A program made the translations under genes and the position numbers. A DNA stretch of 64,000 nucleotides from AC-38 sp033856025. Lineage in GTDB: Bacteria > Actinomycetota > Thermoleophilia > Solirubrobacterales > Solirubrobacteraceae. The notes beneath the pieces are model-generated. The model had not been told where the DNA came from. It saw only the letters and a program-made list of their open reading frames with translations, and searched no databases. The DNA is taken from contig JAWVFQ010000036.1 in the NCBI GenBank assembly GCA_033856025.1, forward strand, positions 11,734 to 75,733, written 5' to 3'. Shown here piece by piece: positions 12,907 through 20,080 of the stretch (the stretch's first letter is position 1; every line of letters begins with the position of its first letter).

Positions 12907-12908
12907 GG

Positions 12909-14066
12909 TCAGGCGGCCGCCCGGATGGAGTCCAGGAAGCGGTCGAAGAGGTAGAGCGCGTCGTGGGGGCCCGGGCCGGCCTCGGGGTGGTACTGGACGG
13001 TGGACCCGGGGACGTCGAGCAGCGTCAGGCCCTCGACGGTGCGGTCGTAGAGGTTCAGGTGGGTCAGCTCGGCCGCGCCGAAGTCGGTGTCCCAGCGGAC
13101 GGGGTCGTCGGCGTCCATCGTGCGCTCGCCCCCGGGGCCGAGGACCGCGAAGCCGTGGTTCTGGCTGGTGATCTCGATGCGCCCGGTGGTCAGGTCCTTG
13201 ACCGGGTGGTTGGCGCCGCGGTGGCCGAAGGGCAGCTTGAACGTCTCCAGGCCGACCGCCCGGCACAGCAGCTGGTGGCCCAGGCAGATCCCGAACACCG
13301 GCCGCTTGCCCACGAGCTCGCGGACGGTCCCGACGATGTGGTCCAGCGCGGCGGGGTCGCCGGGGCCGTTGGCCAGGAAGTAGGCGTCGGCGTCGCGCGC
13401 GAGGAGCTCGTCCGCGGTCGCGGAACACGGGTGCAGCTCCACGAAGGCGCCACGCTGGCGCAGATTCGTGACGATCGAGGTCTTGATGCCGGTGTCGATG
13501 GCGACGATCCTGGGGCCCACCCCAGACGGGGCGGGGTCCCCCCCGGCCTCCGCGCCGAGCGGGTCGAGCAGCACCGCCTCCGCCGGCGTCACCTCCCGCG
13601 CCAGGTCGCGGCCGTCCATCGGCGGCTCGGCCTCCACGAGCGCGCGGGCCTCGGCCTCGGGCACGCTGTCCGGGAACACGCCCCCGCGCATCGCGCCGGC
13701 GTCGCGGATGTGGCGCACGAGCGCGCGGGTGTCCACGCCGGTGATCGCCGGGATGTCGCAGTCCTGAAGCCAGTCCAGCCAGGCGCGCTCGGCGCCCGGA
13801 GCGTCCTCGCGGTTGACGGCGGCGCGCATGATCGCGGCGCGCGCGTGGACGCGATCGGACTCCATCGCCTGCGCGCTCACGCCGTAGTTGCCGACGTGCG
13901 GCGCGGTGAAGGTGATGATCTGGCCCGCGTAGGAGGGATCGGTGACCGACTCCTGATAGCCGGACATGGCGGTGTTGAAGACGACCTCCCCGGTCACCGG
14001 CCGCACGGCGCCGCAGACGTCGCCGTCGAAGCGGGTGCCGTCCTCCAGGAGCACGTACCCGCTCAC
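12909..14066 (-). CDS. carA: Carbamoyl-phosphate synthase small subunit (glutaminase)
   Basis: The product has 385 residues. The start is GTG 14066, which overlaps the stop of the upstream hydrolase in GTGA and gives the family N-terminus SGYVLLEDGTRFDGDVCGA. The N-terminal domain has FNTAMSGYQESVTDPSY. The C-terminal class I amidotransferase domain carries the nucleophile in FGICLGHQLLCRAVG and the catalytic HPE in VQYHPEAGPGPHDALYLF. It releases ammonia from glutamine for CarB. It sits directly upstream of carB. Confidence 0.97.
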   Translation of the reverse strand: MSGYVLLEDGTRFDGDVCGAVRPVTGEVVFNTAMSGYQESVTDPSYAGQIITFTAPHVGNYGVSAQAMESDRVHARAAIMRAAVNREDAPGAERAWLDWLQDCDIPAITGVDTRALVRHIRDAGAMRGGVFPDSVPEAEARALVEAEPPMDGRDLAREVTPAEAVLLDPLGAEAGGDPAPSGVGPRIVAIDTGIKTSIVTNLRQRGAFVELHPCSATADELLARDADAYFLANGPGDPAALDHIVGTVRELVGKRPVFGICLGHQLLCRAVGLETFKLPFGHRGANHPVKDLTTGRIEITSQNHGFAVLGPGGERTMDADDPVRWDTDFGAAELTHLNLYDRTVEGLTLLDVPGSTVQYHPEAGPGPHDALYLFDRFLDSIRAAA

Positions 14067-14599
14067 TTCACGAGCCCCTGGATCGTCTTGAACTCCGGCG
14101 TCCCCGCACGCTCGACCAGCTCGAACAGGGCCATCTCGGTCGAGGTGACCACGGCGCCGGAGCCCTCCATCTTCTCCAGGCCCAGCCGGCGGTTCAGCGC
14201 GGTGCGCGAGGTGACCGCGTCGGCCGCGACGTGGACCTCCACGCCGGCGTCCAGCAGGTCCTGCGCCGTCTGCTGGACGCACACGTGGGCCTCGATCCCG
14301 CACACCAGCGCCTGGTCGCGCCCGCCCAGGTCGAACCCGTCGGCGCGGGCGGCGCTGAACACGGTCTTCTCGATCGGCGACACGCCGTCCAGATGCGAGG
14401 CGACCTCGGGCACGGTCTCCCCCAGCCCGCGCGGATACTGCTCGGTCACGAGGACCGGGATGCCGAGCGCCCGGGCGCCCTGCACCAGCACCGCCGCGTT
14501 GGCCGCGACGGCGTCGAACTCGCCCACCGCCGGGCGGAAGGCCTCCTGCACGTCCACGACGATCAGGGCAGCGCGGTCGCGGTGCAGCACGCGGCTCAC
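14063..14599 (-). CDS. Isochorismatase-family cysteine hydrolase inside the pyr operon
   Basis: The product has 178 residues starting at GTG 14599. The triad of the family is intact: Asp in ALIVVDVQEAF, Lys in SPIEKTVFSA and Cys in CGIEAHVCVQQTAQDLLDAG. Members hydrolyse isochorismate, nicotinamide, N-carbamoylsarcosine or ureidoacrylate, so the fold alone does not give the substrate. It overlaps pyrC (upstream) and carA (downstream) by 4 bases each, so it is made together with the pyrimidine enzymes. I do not know it as a standard member of pyr operons. A carbamoyl or ureido compound as substrate is a guess from context. Expression stoichiometric with CarA is likely from the coupling. Confidence 0.87.
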   Translation of the reverse strand: MSRVLHRDRAALIVVDVQEAFRPAVGEFDAVAANAAVLVQGARALGIPVLVTEQYPRGLGETVPEVASHLDGVSPIEKTVFSAARADGFDLGGRDQALVCGIEAHVCVQQTAQDLLDAGVEVHVAADAVTSRTALNRRLGLEKMEGSGAVVTSTEMALFELVERAGTPEFKTIQGLVK

Positions 14600-15900
14600 G
14601 CGGCGACCTCCATCCGGCGGAAGGCGATCTGGCCCCCGGACACCGTGAGCAGGACCCGGCCGCGCAGCGTGCGTCCGGCGAAGCAGTTGTTCTCGGCCTT
14701 GCTCTCCCACCCCGACTCGCCGGCCTGCCACTCGGCGTCGAGGTCGACCAGCACGAGGTTGGCCGGCTCGCCGGGCGCCACCCGCGGCGTCGGGAGGTCG
14801 AACAGCGCGGCCCCCGCGGTCATCCGGTCCACGAGCACGTCCAGCGACAGGACGCCCGGCGCCACCAGGTCGGTGTACAGGGCTGCAAACGCCGTCTCCA
14901 GGCCCGTCGTCCCCATCGGCGCCTCCTCGAACGGAACCTCCTTCTCGTGGTTCGCGTGGGGCGCGTGGTCGGTGGCGACGCAGTCGATCGTCCCGTCGCG
15001 CAGCGCCTCGACCAGCGCCGCCCGGTCGCGCTGGGCGCGCAGCGGCGGGTTCATCTTGAAGCGGGTGTGCAGCTCCTCGGAGCGCAGTACCTCGTCGGTC
15101 AGCAGCAGATGGTGCGGCGACGCCTCGGCGGTGATCCGCACGCCCGCGGCCTTGGCGGCGGCCACCGCCGTCACCGACTCCACCGCGCTGAGGTGCTGGA
15201 CGTGGATCCGCGCCTCCTCGTAGCCGGCGATGGCGGCGTCGCGGGCGATCATCGTGGACTCGCTGATCGAGGGGATCCCGGCCATCCCCAGCAGGGCCGA
15301 CACCTCGCCCTCGTGCATGACCCCGCCGGCGGACAGCGCCGGGTCCTCCTCGTGCAGCGCCACGACGCCGCCGCACAGGCGCTGGTACTGGAGGGCTCGG
15401 CGCAGGACCCCCGCCGAGACCACCGGCATCCCGTCGTCGGTGAAGCCCAGGGCGCCGGCGTCGCGCAGCTCGACCATCTCGGTGAGCTCGCGGCCCTCGA
15501 GACCGCGGGTGATCGCGGCCATGAACTCCACCCGCACCCGTCCCTCGCGCGCCGCGGCGCCGCGCACCGCGGCCAGCACGGACGCGTCGTCGATCGTGGG
15601 CGCGGTGTTGGGCATCGCGATGACGGCGCAGTAGCCGCCCGCCGCCGCCGCCGCGGTGCCGGTGGCGAAGTCCTCCTTGTGCTCCTGGCCGGGCACGCGC
15701 AGGTGGACGTGTGGGTCGACCCAGGCCGGAAAGAGGTGGCGGCCCTCCCCGGCGATCGTCTCGACGCCCTCGGGCGCCTCCAGCGAGCCGGGCGCGCCGA
15801 CCTGCGCCACCGCGCCGTCGCGCACGAGGACGTCATGGGGCCCGTCGAGTCCGGCCCGCGGGTCCAGCACGTGGGCGCCGGCGACGAGGACGGCCGTCAC
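14596..15900 (-). CDS. pyrC: Dihydroorotase
   Basis: The product has 434 residues starting at GTG 15900 in a GTGA overlap with pyrB. It cyclises N-carbamoyl-aspartate to dihydroorotate. The metal-binding HVHLR is in AWVDPHVHLRVPGQEHKEDF. The GFTDDG lysine-region equivalent is in GALGFTDDGMPVVSAGVLRR. Further metal and substrate residues are in IHVQHLSAVESV, TAEASPHHLLL and CVATDHAPHANHEKEVPFEE. This is the class I (PyrC type of Gram-positives) amidohydrolase. It has the full family length and is flanked by pyrB and the hydrolase gene. Confidence 0.96.
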   Translation of the reverse strand: MTAVLVAGAHVLDPRAGLDGPHDVLVRDGAVAQVGAPGSLEAPEGVETIAGEGRHLFPAWVDPHVHLRVPGQEHKEDFATGTAAAAAGGYCAVIAMPNTAPTIDDASVLAAVRGAAAREGRVRVEFMAAITRGLEGRELTEMVELRDAGALGFTDDGMPVVSAGVLRRALQYQRLCGGVVALHEEDPALSAGGVMHEGEVSALLGMAGIPSISESTMIARDAAIAGYEEARIHVQHLSAVESVTAVAAAKAAGVRITAEASPHHLLLTDEVLRSEELHTRFKMNPPLRAQRDRAALVEALRDGTIDCVATDHAPHANHEKEVPFEEAPMGTTGLETAFAALYTDLVAPGVLSLDVLVDRMTAGAALFDLPTPRVAPGEPANLVLVDLDAEWQAGESGWESKAENNCFAGRTLRGRVLLTVSGGQIAFRRMEVAA

Positions 15901-16850
15901 GCCGCGGCCTCGGCCGGCTGGGGCTCGGGCAGCGCGGCCACCGCGTCGGGCGCGTGGCCCCCTGCCAACAGCTCGTAGAGGACCGCCATCCGCACGACGA
16001 CCCCGGCCTCCACCTGGGCCGAGATGGTCGCCTGGGGCGAGTCGATGACGTCGGCGGCCAGCTCCACGCCGCGGTTGACCGGACCGGGGTGCATGAGCAC
16101 CTGCTCGGGCCGCAGCCGGGCGCGATCGATCTGGTAGACGGCCGCGTACTCGCGCAGCGAGGGGACGTAGGCGTCGCGCATGCGCTCGTGCTGCATGCGC
16201 AGCGCGTAGACCACGTCGGCCTCGGGCAGGCGGTCCAGCGTGTAGGCGACCGCGCAGCCCAGCGCCTCGATCCCGCGCGGGATCAGGGTCGGCGGGCCGC
16301 AGACGGTGACCCGGGCGCCCATCCGCTGGAAGGCCAGGACGTTGGAGCGCGCGACCCGCGAGTGCAGTACGTCGCCGACGATCCATATCTCCTTCCCGTC
16401 CAGCGAGCCCAGGCGCTGGCGCAGGGTGTAGACGTCCAGCAGCGCCTGGGTCGGGTGCTCGTGCTTGCCGTCGCCGGCGTTGATGACGCTGGCGCTGGTC
16501 CAGCGCGCGACGAGCTCGGCCGCCCCCACGTGGGGCGAGCGGATGACGATCGCCGCCGGGTCGTAGGCCGAGAGGGTCTGCACCGTGTCCTTGAGCGACT
16601 CCCCCTTCTCCACGCTCGAGCCGACGGACTTGACGTTGACCACGTCGGCGGAGAGCCGCTTCTCGGCCAGCTCGAAGCTCGACGAGGTGCGGGTGCTGGC
16701 CTCGTAGAACAGGTTGACCACCGTGCGGCCGCGCAGGGCCGGGACCTTCTTTATCTCCCGTCCCGAGACCTCGGCGAACGACGCCGCCCGGTCGAGGATG
16801 CGCTCGATATCGGCGCGCTCCAGGTCGGCGATGGACAGCAGGTGCCTCAT
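15897..16850 (-). CDS. pyrB: Aspartate carbamoyltransferase, catalytic subunit
   Basis: The product has 317 residues starting at ATG 16850. It joins carbamoyl phosphate and aspartate. The carbamoyl-phosphate loop is FYEASTRTSSSFELAEKRL. The 80s loop with Ser and Lys is VGSSVEKGESLKDTVQTLS. The aspartate-binding region includes HPTQALLDVYTLRQRLG and MHPGPVNRGVEL. No PyrI regulatory subunit gene is near, which fits PyrR control of expression. It overlaps pyrR and pyrC by 4 bases on each side. The C-terminal ~20 residues (GGHAPDAVAALPEPQPAEAA) are a low-complexity tail. Confidence 0.97.
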   Translation of the reverse strand: MRHLLSIADLERADIERILDRAASFAEVSGREIKKVPALRGRTVVNLFYEASTRTSSSFELAEKRLSADVVNVKSVGSSVEKGESLKDTVQTLSAYDPAAIVIRSPHVGAAELVARWTSASVINAGDGKHEHPTQALLDVYTLRQRLGSLDGKEIWIVGDVLHSRVARSNVLAFQRMGARVTVCGPPTLIPRGIEALGCAVAYTLDRLPEADVVYALRMQHERMRDAYVPSLREYAAVYQIDRARLRPEQVLMHPGPVNRGVELAADVIDSPQATISAQVEAGVVVRMAVLYELLAGGHAPDAVAALPEPQPAEAAA

Positions 16851-17398
16851 GCGACGAACGCCTCCTCGGTCTCTGAGATCGTGACCTCGTCAAAGCCGTC
16901 GAGCTCCTCGACGCGGACGTTGACCCGCTCGTGGCGGGCGGTGGGCAGGTTCTTGCCGACGTAATCGGGCCGGATGGGCAGCTCGCGGTGGCCGCGGTCG
17001 GCCAGGACGGCCAGCTGCACGCGCGCGGGGCGCCCGTAGTCGAACAGCGCCTCCACCGCGGCGCGGACGGTGCGCCCGGTGAACAGGACATCGTCCACGA
17101 CGACCACCGTGCGGCCGTCGAGCGGGAACTCCAGGTGCGTGGCGTGGACGACGGGGGCCGCGGGACGGGTGCTCACGTCGTCGCGGTAGAACGAGATGTC
17201 CAGGTCGCCCAGGGCGACGTCCTCGCCGGAGAGCTCCTCCACCAGGGCGTGCAGGCGCCCCGCCAGGTGCGCGCCACGCCGGTGGATGCCCACGATGGCC
17301 AGGCTCTGGTCCCGGTTGCCTTCGACGATCTCGTGAGCGATGCGCGTGAGGCTGCGCCGTACGTCATCACGGTCGAGGACGACCCTCTGGTTTTCCAC
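16847..17398 (-). CDS. pyrR: Bifunctional pyr operon regulator / uracil phosphoribosyltransferase
   Basis: The product has 183 residues starting at ATG 17398. The PRPP-binding loop TVVVVDDVLFTGRTVRAAVE is intact, and the RNA-binding basic surface region (DVRRSLTRIAHEIVEGN, IHRRGAHLAGRLHALV) matches PyrR. PyrR senses UMP/UTP and binds a hairpin in the pyr mRNA; it also has uracil phosphoribosyltransferase activity. It is the first gene of the operon and has a matching PyrR-binding sequence 21-34 bases upstream of its start (17419-17432), so autoregulation of the whole operon is very likely. Confidence 0.96.
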   Translation of the reverse strand: MENQRVVLDRDDVRRSLTRIAHEIVEGNRDQSLAIVGIHRRGAHLAGRLHALVEELSGEDVALGDLDISFYRDDVSTRPAAPVVHATHLEFPLDGRTVVVVDDVLFTGRTVRAAVEALFDYGRPARVQLAVLADRGHRELPIRPDYVGKNLPTARHERVNVRVEELDGFDEVTISETEEAFVA

Positions 17399-17410
17399 TG
17401 CTGTTCGTGC

Positions 17411-17440
17411 CCCTTCCTGGCCTCTCCGGACCGGGTTAAA
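17411..17440 (-). promoter_or_regulatory. PyrR-binding site in the pyr leader
   Basis: On the minus strand the leader reads TTTAACCC, then GGTCCGGAGAGGCC at 17432-17419, then AGGAAGGGG. The GTCCxGAGAGGC core flanked by pairing arms is the PyrR binding-loop consensus of Bacillus and actinobacterial pyr leaders. The whole gap between rnz and pyrR is only 63 bases, so there is no room for separate antiterminator and terminator hairpins. The site is followed by the purine-rich GGAAGGGG stretch that may act as ribosome-binding region. That favours PyrR blocking translation initiation, as reported for mycobacteria, over transcription attenuation. Confidence 0.8.
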
Positions 17441-17461
17441 GGAACCGCCGCGGCCAGCGTA

Positions 17462-18388
17462 TCAGCCCTCCCAGCGGACCAGATGGGGCTCGCCGCGCTC
17501 GGGCAGCGGCAGCTCGATCGCGTCGAAGTCGCGCGGGACGACCGTGTTCTCGAACACGGCGCGCGCCTCGTCGCGGATCTCGCCGCCGCCGTATCGGGTC
17601 GACACGTGGGTCAGCGCGAGCATCCGCACGCCGGCCTCGCCGGCGATCGTCGCGGCCTGGGTGGCCGTGCTGTGCGCGGTGAGCTCGGCGCGCTCGGCCT
17701 CGTCGTCGGCGAAGGTCGACTCGTGGACGAGCAGGTCGGAATCGTGCGCCGCCACGCGCACCGCATCGCAGGGGGCGGTGTCCCCGGACAGCACGATCTT
17801 GCGGCCGGGACGGGCCGGTCCGATGACCTGGTCGGGCGTGACCCCCTCCACCGTCTGGCCGGCCTGCAGGCGGCCGAAGTCAGGCCCGGGGCGCACGCCG
17901 AGCTCCTCGGCCAGCCCGGCGTCGAAGCGCCCCGGGCGCTCGTCCTCCCACAGCGCGTAGCCGACGGCCGGGACCCGGTGCTCCACGGGGAACGAGGCGA
18001 CCGTGTACCCGTCGCGGCCGACCGAGTCGCCCGGCTGGAGCTCCACGATCTCCAGGGGGAAGCCCAGGCGGCCGTAGATCGGGCGCAGCACCTTCATGAG
18101 CTGATGCAGCCCCGGGGGCCCATGTACGTGCAGCGGCCGGTCGCGGTCGCGCAGGTCGAACGTCTTGAGCATCCCGGGCAGTCCCAGCCAGTGGTCCACG
18201 TGGTAGTGGGTGAGGAAGACGTCGCTGACGTCGGGCAGGCCGGCGGAGCGTACGAGCTGGCGCTGCGTTCCCTCGCCGCAGTCGAACAGGATGCGGTCGC
18301 CGCCGCGGCGCACGAGCACGGCGGGCAGCCCGCGGCGCGCGGTGGGGACGGAGCCGGCCGTGCCGGCGAAGAAGACGTCGAGGTCCAT
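17462..18388 (-). CDS. rnz: Ribonuclease Z (tRNA 3'-processing endonuclease)
   Basis: The product has 308 residues starting at ATG 18388. It is a metallo-beta-lactamase-fold nuclease that removes 3' trailers from pre-tRNAs. The zinc motif is LTHYHVDHWLGLPGMLKTFD. The second-site residues are in VLSGDTAPCDAV, and the late histidine is in LALTHVSTRYGG. The N-terminal GTAGSVPTARRGLPAVLVRR matches ElaC/RNase Z. The length is typical for the short bacterial form. It is 12 bases downstream of the phosphodiesterase gene and is followed by the pyr leader. Confidence 0.93.
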   Translation of the reverse strand: MDLDVFFAGTAGSVPTARRGLPAVLVRRGGDRILFDCGEGTQRQLVRSAGLPDVSDVFLTHYHVDHWLGLPGMLKTFDLRDRDRPLHVHGPPGLHQLMKVLRPIYGRLGFPLEIVELQPGDSVGRDGYTVASFPVEHRVPAVGYALWEDERPGRFDAGLAEELGVRPGPDFGRLQAGQTVEGVTPDQVIGPARPGRKIVLSGDTAPCDAVRVAAHDSDLLVHESTFADDEAERAELTAHSTATQAATIAGEAGVRMLALTHVSTRYGGGEIRDEARAVFENTVVPRDFDAIELPLPERGEPHLVRWEG

Positions 18389-18400
18389 CGCGCGGCGAGC

Positions 18401-18901
18401 TTAGTCCAGGTCCACGAGCTCGAACTCGACCCGTCCGTCCTCCACGCGCGCCATGCCCATCGTGTGGCGCGGGGAGCGGCGGCGCTCGGTGGGACTGCCG
18501 GGATTGAAGATCTGGAAGCGCCCGCCGCGTCCGCCGGGAACGCGCTCGAGCAACGGGATGTGGGAGTGCCCGAACACGACGGCGTCGACGCCGGGGAACA
18601 GCCGGCGCAGGCGGGCCAGGCGCCCGGCGGTGGGGCCGGCGTCGTGGACCATGGCGATCCGCGCGCCGCCGGCCTCCACCACGCGGCGCTCGGGCATGCG
18701 CCGTCTGACCTCCCGGTCGTCGACGTTGCCGTGCACCCCCGCAACGGGGCCGATCGACTCCAGCGCGGCCAGCACCGTGGCGGCACTGAAATCCCCGGCG
18801 TGGAGGATCAGATCCGCCGCCTCCAGACGCTCCACGCAGGCGCCGGGAAGTCGCCTCGGCCCCCGCGGCAGATGCGTGTCGGAGATGATCGCGAGCAGCA
18901 C
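18401..18901 (-). CDS. YfcE/MJ0936-family metallophosphoesterase
   Basis: The product has 166 residues starting at ATG 18901. The calcineurin-like motifs are complete: ISDTHLPRGP (D-x-H), LILHAGDFSAATV (GD), VAGVHGNVDD (GNxD) and VVFGHSHIPLLERV (GHSH), followed by the usual NPGSPTERR block. Such enzymes hydrolyse phosphodiesters with Mn or Ni, with unclear physiological substrate. It is upstream of rnz on the same strand and divergent from tRNA-Arg, with 36 bases between them. Confidence 0.9.
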   Translation of the reverse strand: MLLAIISDTHLPRGPRRLPGACVERLEAADLILHAGDFSAATVLAALESIGPVAGVHGNVDDREVRRRMPERRVVEAGGARIAMVHDAGPTAGRLARLRRLFPGVDAVVFGHSHIPLLERVPGGRGGRFQIFNPGSPTERRRSPRHTMGMARVEDGRVEFELVDLD

Positions 18902-18937
18902 CTTCGCTCGCGGACGCTACCGATAAGCTGATCCAAG

Positions 18938-19010
18938 GCGCCCGTAGCTCAGTGGATAGAGCGCCCGCCTCCGGAGCGGGAGGTCGCAGGTTCAAATCCT
19001 GCCGGGCGCG
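18938..19010 (+). tRNA. tRNA-Arg, anticodon CCG
   Basis: The 73-nt cloverleaf is complete. The acceptor arms GCGCCCG (18938-18944) and CGGGCGC (19003-19009) pair fully, with discriminator G at 19010. The D-arm carries TAGCTCAGTGGATAGAGC. The anticodon stem CCCGC/GCGGG (18964-18968 and 18976-18980) closes the loop CTCCGGA, giving anticodon CCG (18971-18973), which reads CGG arginine codons. The T-arm GCAGG-TTCAAAT-CCTGC (18986-19002) has the standard loop. No CCA is encoded, so it must be added after RNase Z cleavage. CGG is a frequent codon in this GC-rich genome. Confidence 0.97.
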
Positions 19011-19014
19011 CTTT

Positions 19015-19124
19015 GTGCCAGGCCGCGGCGAAGGCGGCCTCGGCGATCGCGAGCGAGACGGCGCCCAGACACCGCTGGCGGCGTAGAACCCGCCCTGGAC
19101 GGCGGCGAGCGCGCGCCGGTTCAC
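19015..19124 (-). pseudogene. Remnant of a small membrane-protein gene beside tRNA-Arg
   Basis: A GTG at 19124 overlaps the stop of the preceding gene as GTGA, exactly like a normal coupled gene, and opens VNRRALAAVQGGFYAASGVW. After about 20 codons the sense is lost in this frame. A neighbouring frame then reads GAVSLAIAEAAFAAAWHKA, which looks like the last helix of the same kind of protein. The reading runs into the antisense of the tRNA. The pattern suggests a gene with its middle deleted and a frameshift. I recall short proteins starting MxRRxLAxVQGGFYxxTGxW as a small actinobacterial membrane family, but cannot check it. It is the only candidate content between the tRNA and the next gene. 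Confidence 0.4.
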
Positions 19125-19843
19125 GGTGCCTGCGCTCCGGACTCGGCCTCGGCGAGGGCGCGGCGCTCGGCGCTGACCCGGTCGCGCGCCTGAGCCACGT
19201 CGGCGCGCGCCTGGGCGGCGCGCTCCTGCGCGCGCTGCAGCGCGCGCTCGGCGCTGTCCAAGCGCTTGCGGGCCGCGGTGACCGCGCGCTGTGCGGTGCG
19301 GCGCTCCTGCGCGGACGGGCCGGGTTCGGGCTTGGGCTTCCGCTTCCGGGCGGCCGGTGCGGGACCGCCGGCGGCGGCGAAGCCCGCCAGCCCGGTGGGA
19401 GAGCGCTCGCGCTCCAGGCGCCCGGCCAGGACCTCGTTCGCCACGTCGGGGTCCGCGGCCGCCGCCTGAAGCGTGGCGCGGGCCGCGTCGACGGAGGCCC
19501 CTCCCCCACCCGCCAGCTCCCGCAGTGCGCCGGTGAGCCGCGACAGCGCGTCGCGCTCGGTCGCCGACGCCGCCTCCAGCGCCTCGCGCCCGCGCGCGGA
19601 GCGGATGGCGTCGGCCGCGCCGAGGAGCTCGCGCACCTCCTCGGGATGGGAGCGCACCAGCTGGTTGACCAGCGATGCCGCGCGGTTGGGCTTGCGGGCG
19701 TGCGCGACGGCTTCGGCGTCCTCACGTCGCCCGGCCCCACGCAGCTCGGACGCCAGCGCCCGGCGCGTCGCCACGAAGTCCTCCGGCGCGGCGGCGTAGA
19801 GGCGCCCCAGGGCGTCGTGCGCTCCGCCGGCCGGGGCGCTCAG
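19121..19843 (-). CDS. Ala-rich coiled-coil hypothetical protein
   Basis: The product is about 240 residues of unknown function. The N-terminal part (LGRLYAAAPEDFVATRRALA, then RKPNRAASLVNQLVRSHPEE) is a recurring actinobacterial opening. The C-terminal half contains a basic linker (ARKRKPKPEPG) and a long heptad-like helix (AVTAARKRLDSAERALQRAQ onwards), so a coiled coil is likely. There is no signal peptide or membrane segment. The start is uncertain: the frame has no ATG near its beginning. A CTG at 19843 overlaps the zinc-ribbon stop as CTGA, while the first GTG, at 19774, would remove the conserved opening. I give the CTG position. It is cotranscribed with the zinc-ribbon gene. Confidence 0.65.
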   Translation of the reverse strand: MSAPAGGAHDALGRLYAAAPEDFVATRRALASELRGAGRREDAEAVAHARKPNRAASLVNQLVRSHPEEVRELLGAADAIRSARGREALEAASATERDALSRLTGALRELAGGGGASVDAARATLQAAAADPDVANEVLAGRLERERSPTGLAGFAAAGGPAPAARKRKPKPEPGPSAQERRTAQRAVTAARKRLDSAERALQRAQERAAQARADVAQARDRVSAERRALAEAESGAQAP

Positions 19844-20019
19844 GAGAGCCGGTCTCCCCCGTCCATCCTCGCCCGCGGGTCGATCCGCGCACCGCGGGTC
19901 CCTGCCGCCGCCTCCATCCGGACGCTGACGGCTCGCAGGTGCTCCGACCCGCAGACGCGACAGGGGAACGTGTCCGCCCGCAGCGCCCCGCAACGCTTGC
20001 ACTCGTATCGCAACGCCAT
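19840..20019 (-). CDS. Small zinc-ribbon protein
   Basis: The product has 59 residues starting at ATG 20019, with Shine-Dalgarno GAGAGGAG. The first half is a CxxC...CxxC zinc ribbon (CKRCGALRADTFPCRVCG); the rest is a basic, arginine-rich tail (GTRGARIDPRARMDGGDRLS). Such proteins often bind nucleic acid or serve as subunits of larger complexes. The function is unknown. It heads a short minus-strand unit with the coiled-coil gene. Confidence 0.75.
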   Translation of the reverse strand: MALRYECKRCGALRADTFPCRVCGSEHLRAVSVRMEAAAGTRGARIDPRARMDGGDRLS

Positions 20020-20040
20020 CCTGGCTCCTCTCCCGCTGGC

Positions 20041-20072
20041 GGTATCTCCCCCGTGGTCCCTTCGGTGATACC
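20041..20072 (-). repeat. Inverted repeat between a glycosyltransferase and the zinc-ribbon gene
   Basis: GGTATC at 20041-20046 and GATACC at 20067-20072 are perfect inverted arms separated by 20 bases containing CCC and GGG runs that could extend the fold. It lies 22 bases upstream of the zinc-ribbon start and just after the GT2 stop on the same strand. It may be a leader hairpin or a weak terminator. There is no U-run, and I recognise no riboswitch class. Confidence 0.3.
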
Positions 20073-20080
20073 CCCGCGAC

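Noticed and set aside
14063..15376. Long frame through the isochorismatase gene extending over pyrC
   Set aside because: Only the portion from GTG 14599 has the hydrolase fold. The upstream part is a shadow of pyrC.
18949..19740. Open frame ending in a sequence like ARPAGFEPATSRSGG
   Set aside because: This is the well-known artefactual translation of the antisense strand of a tRNA gene, here tRNA-Arg(CCG).
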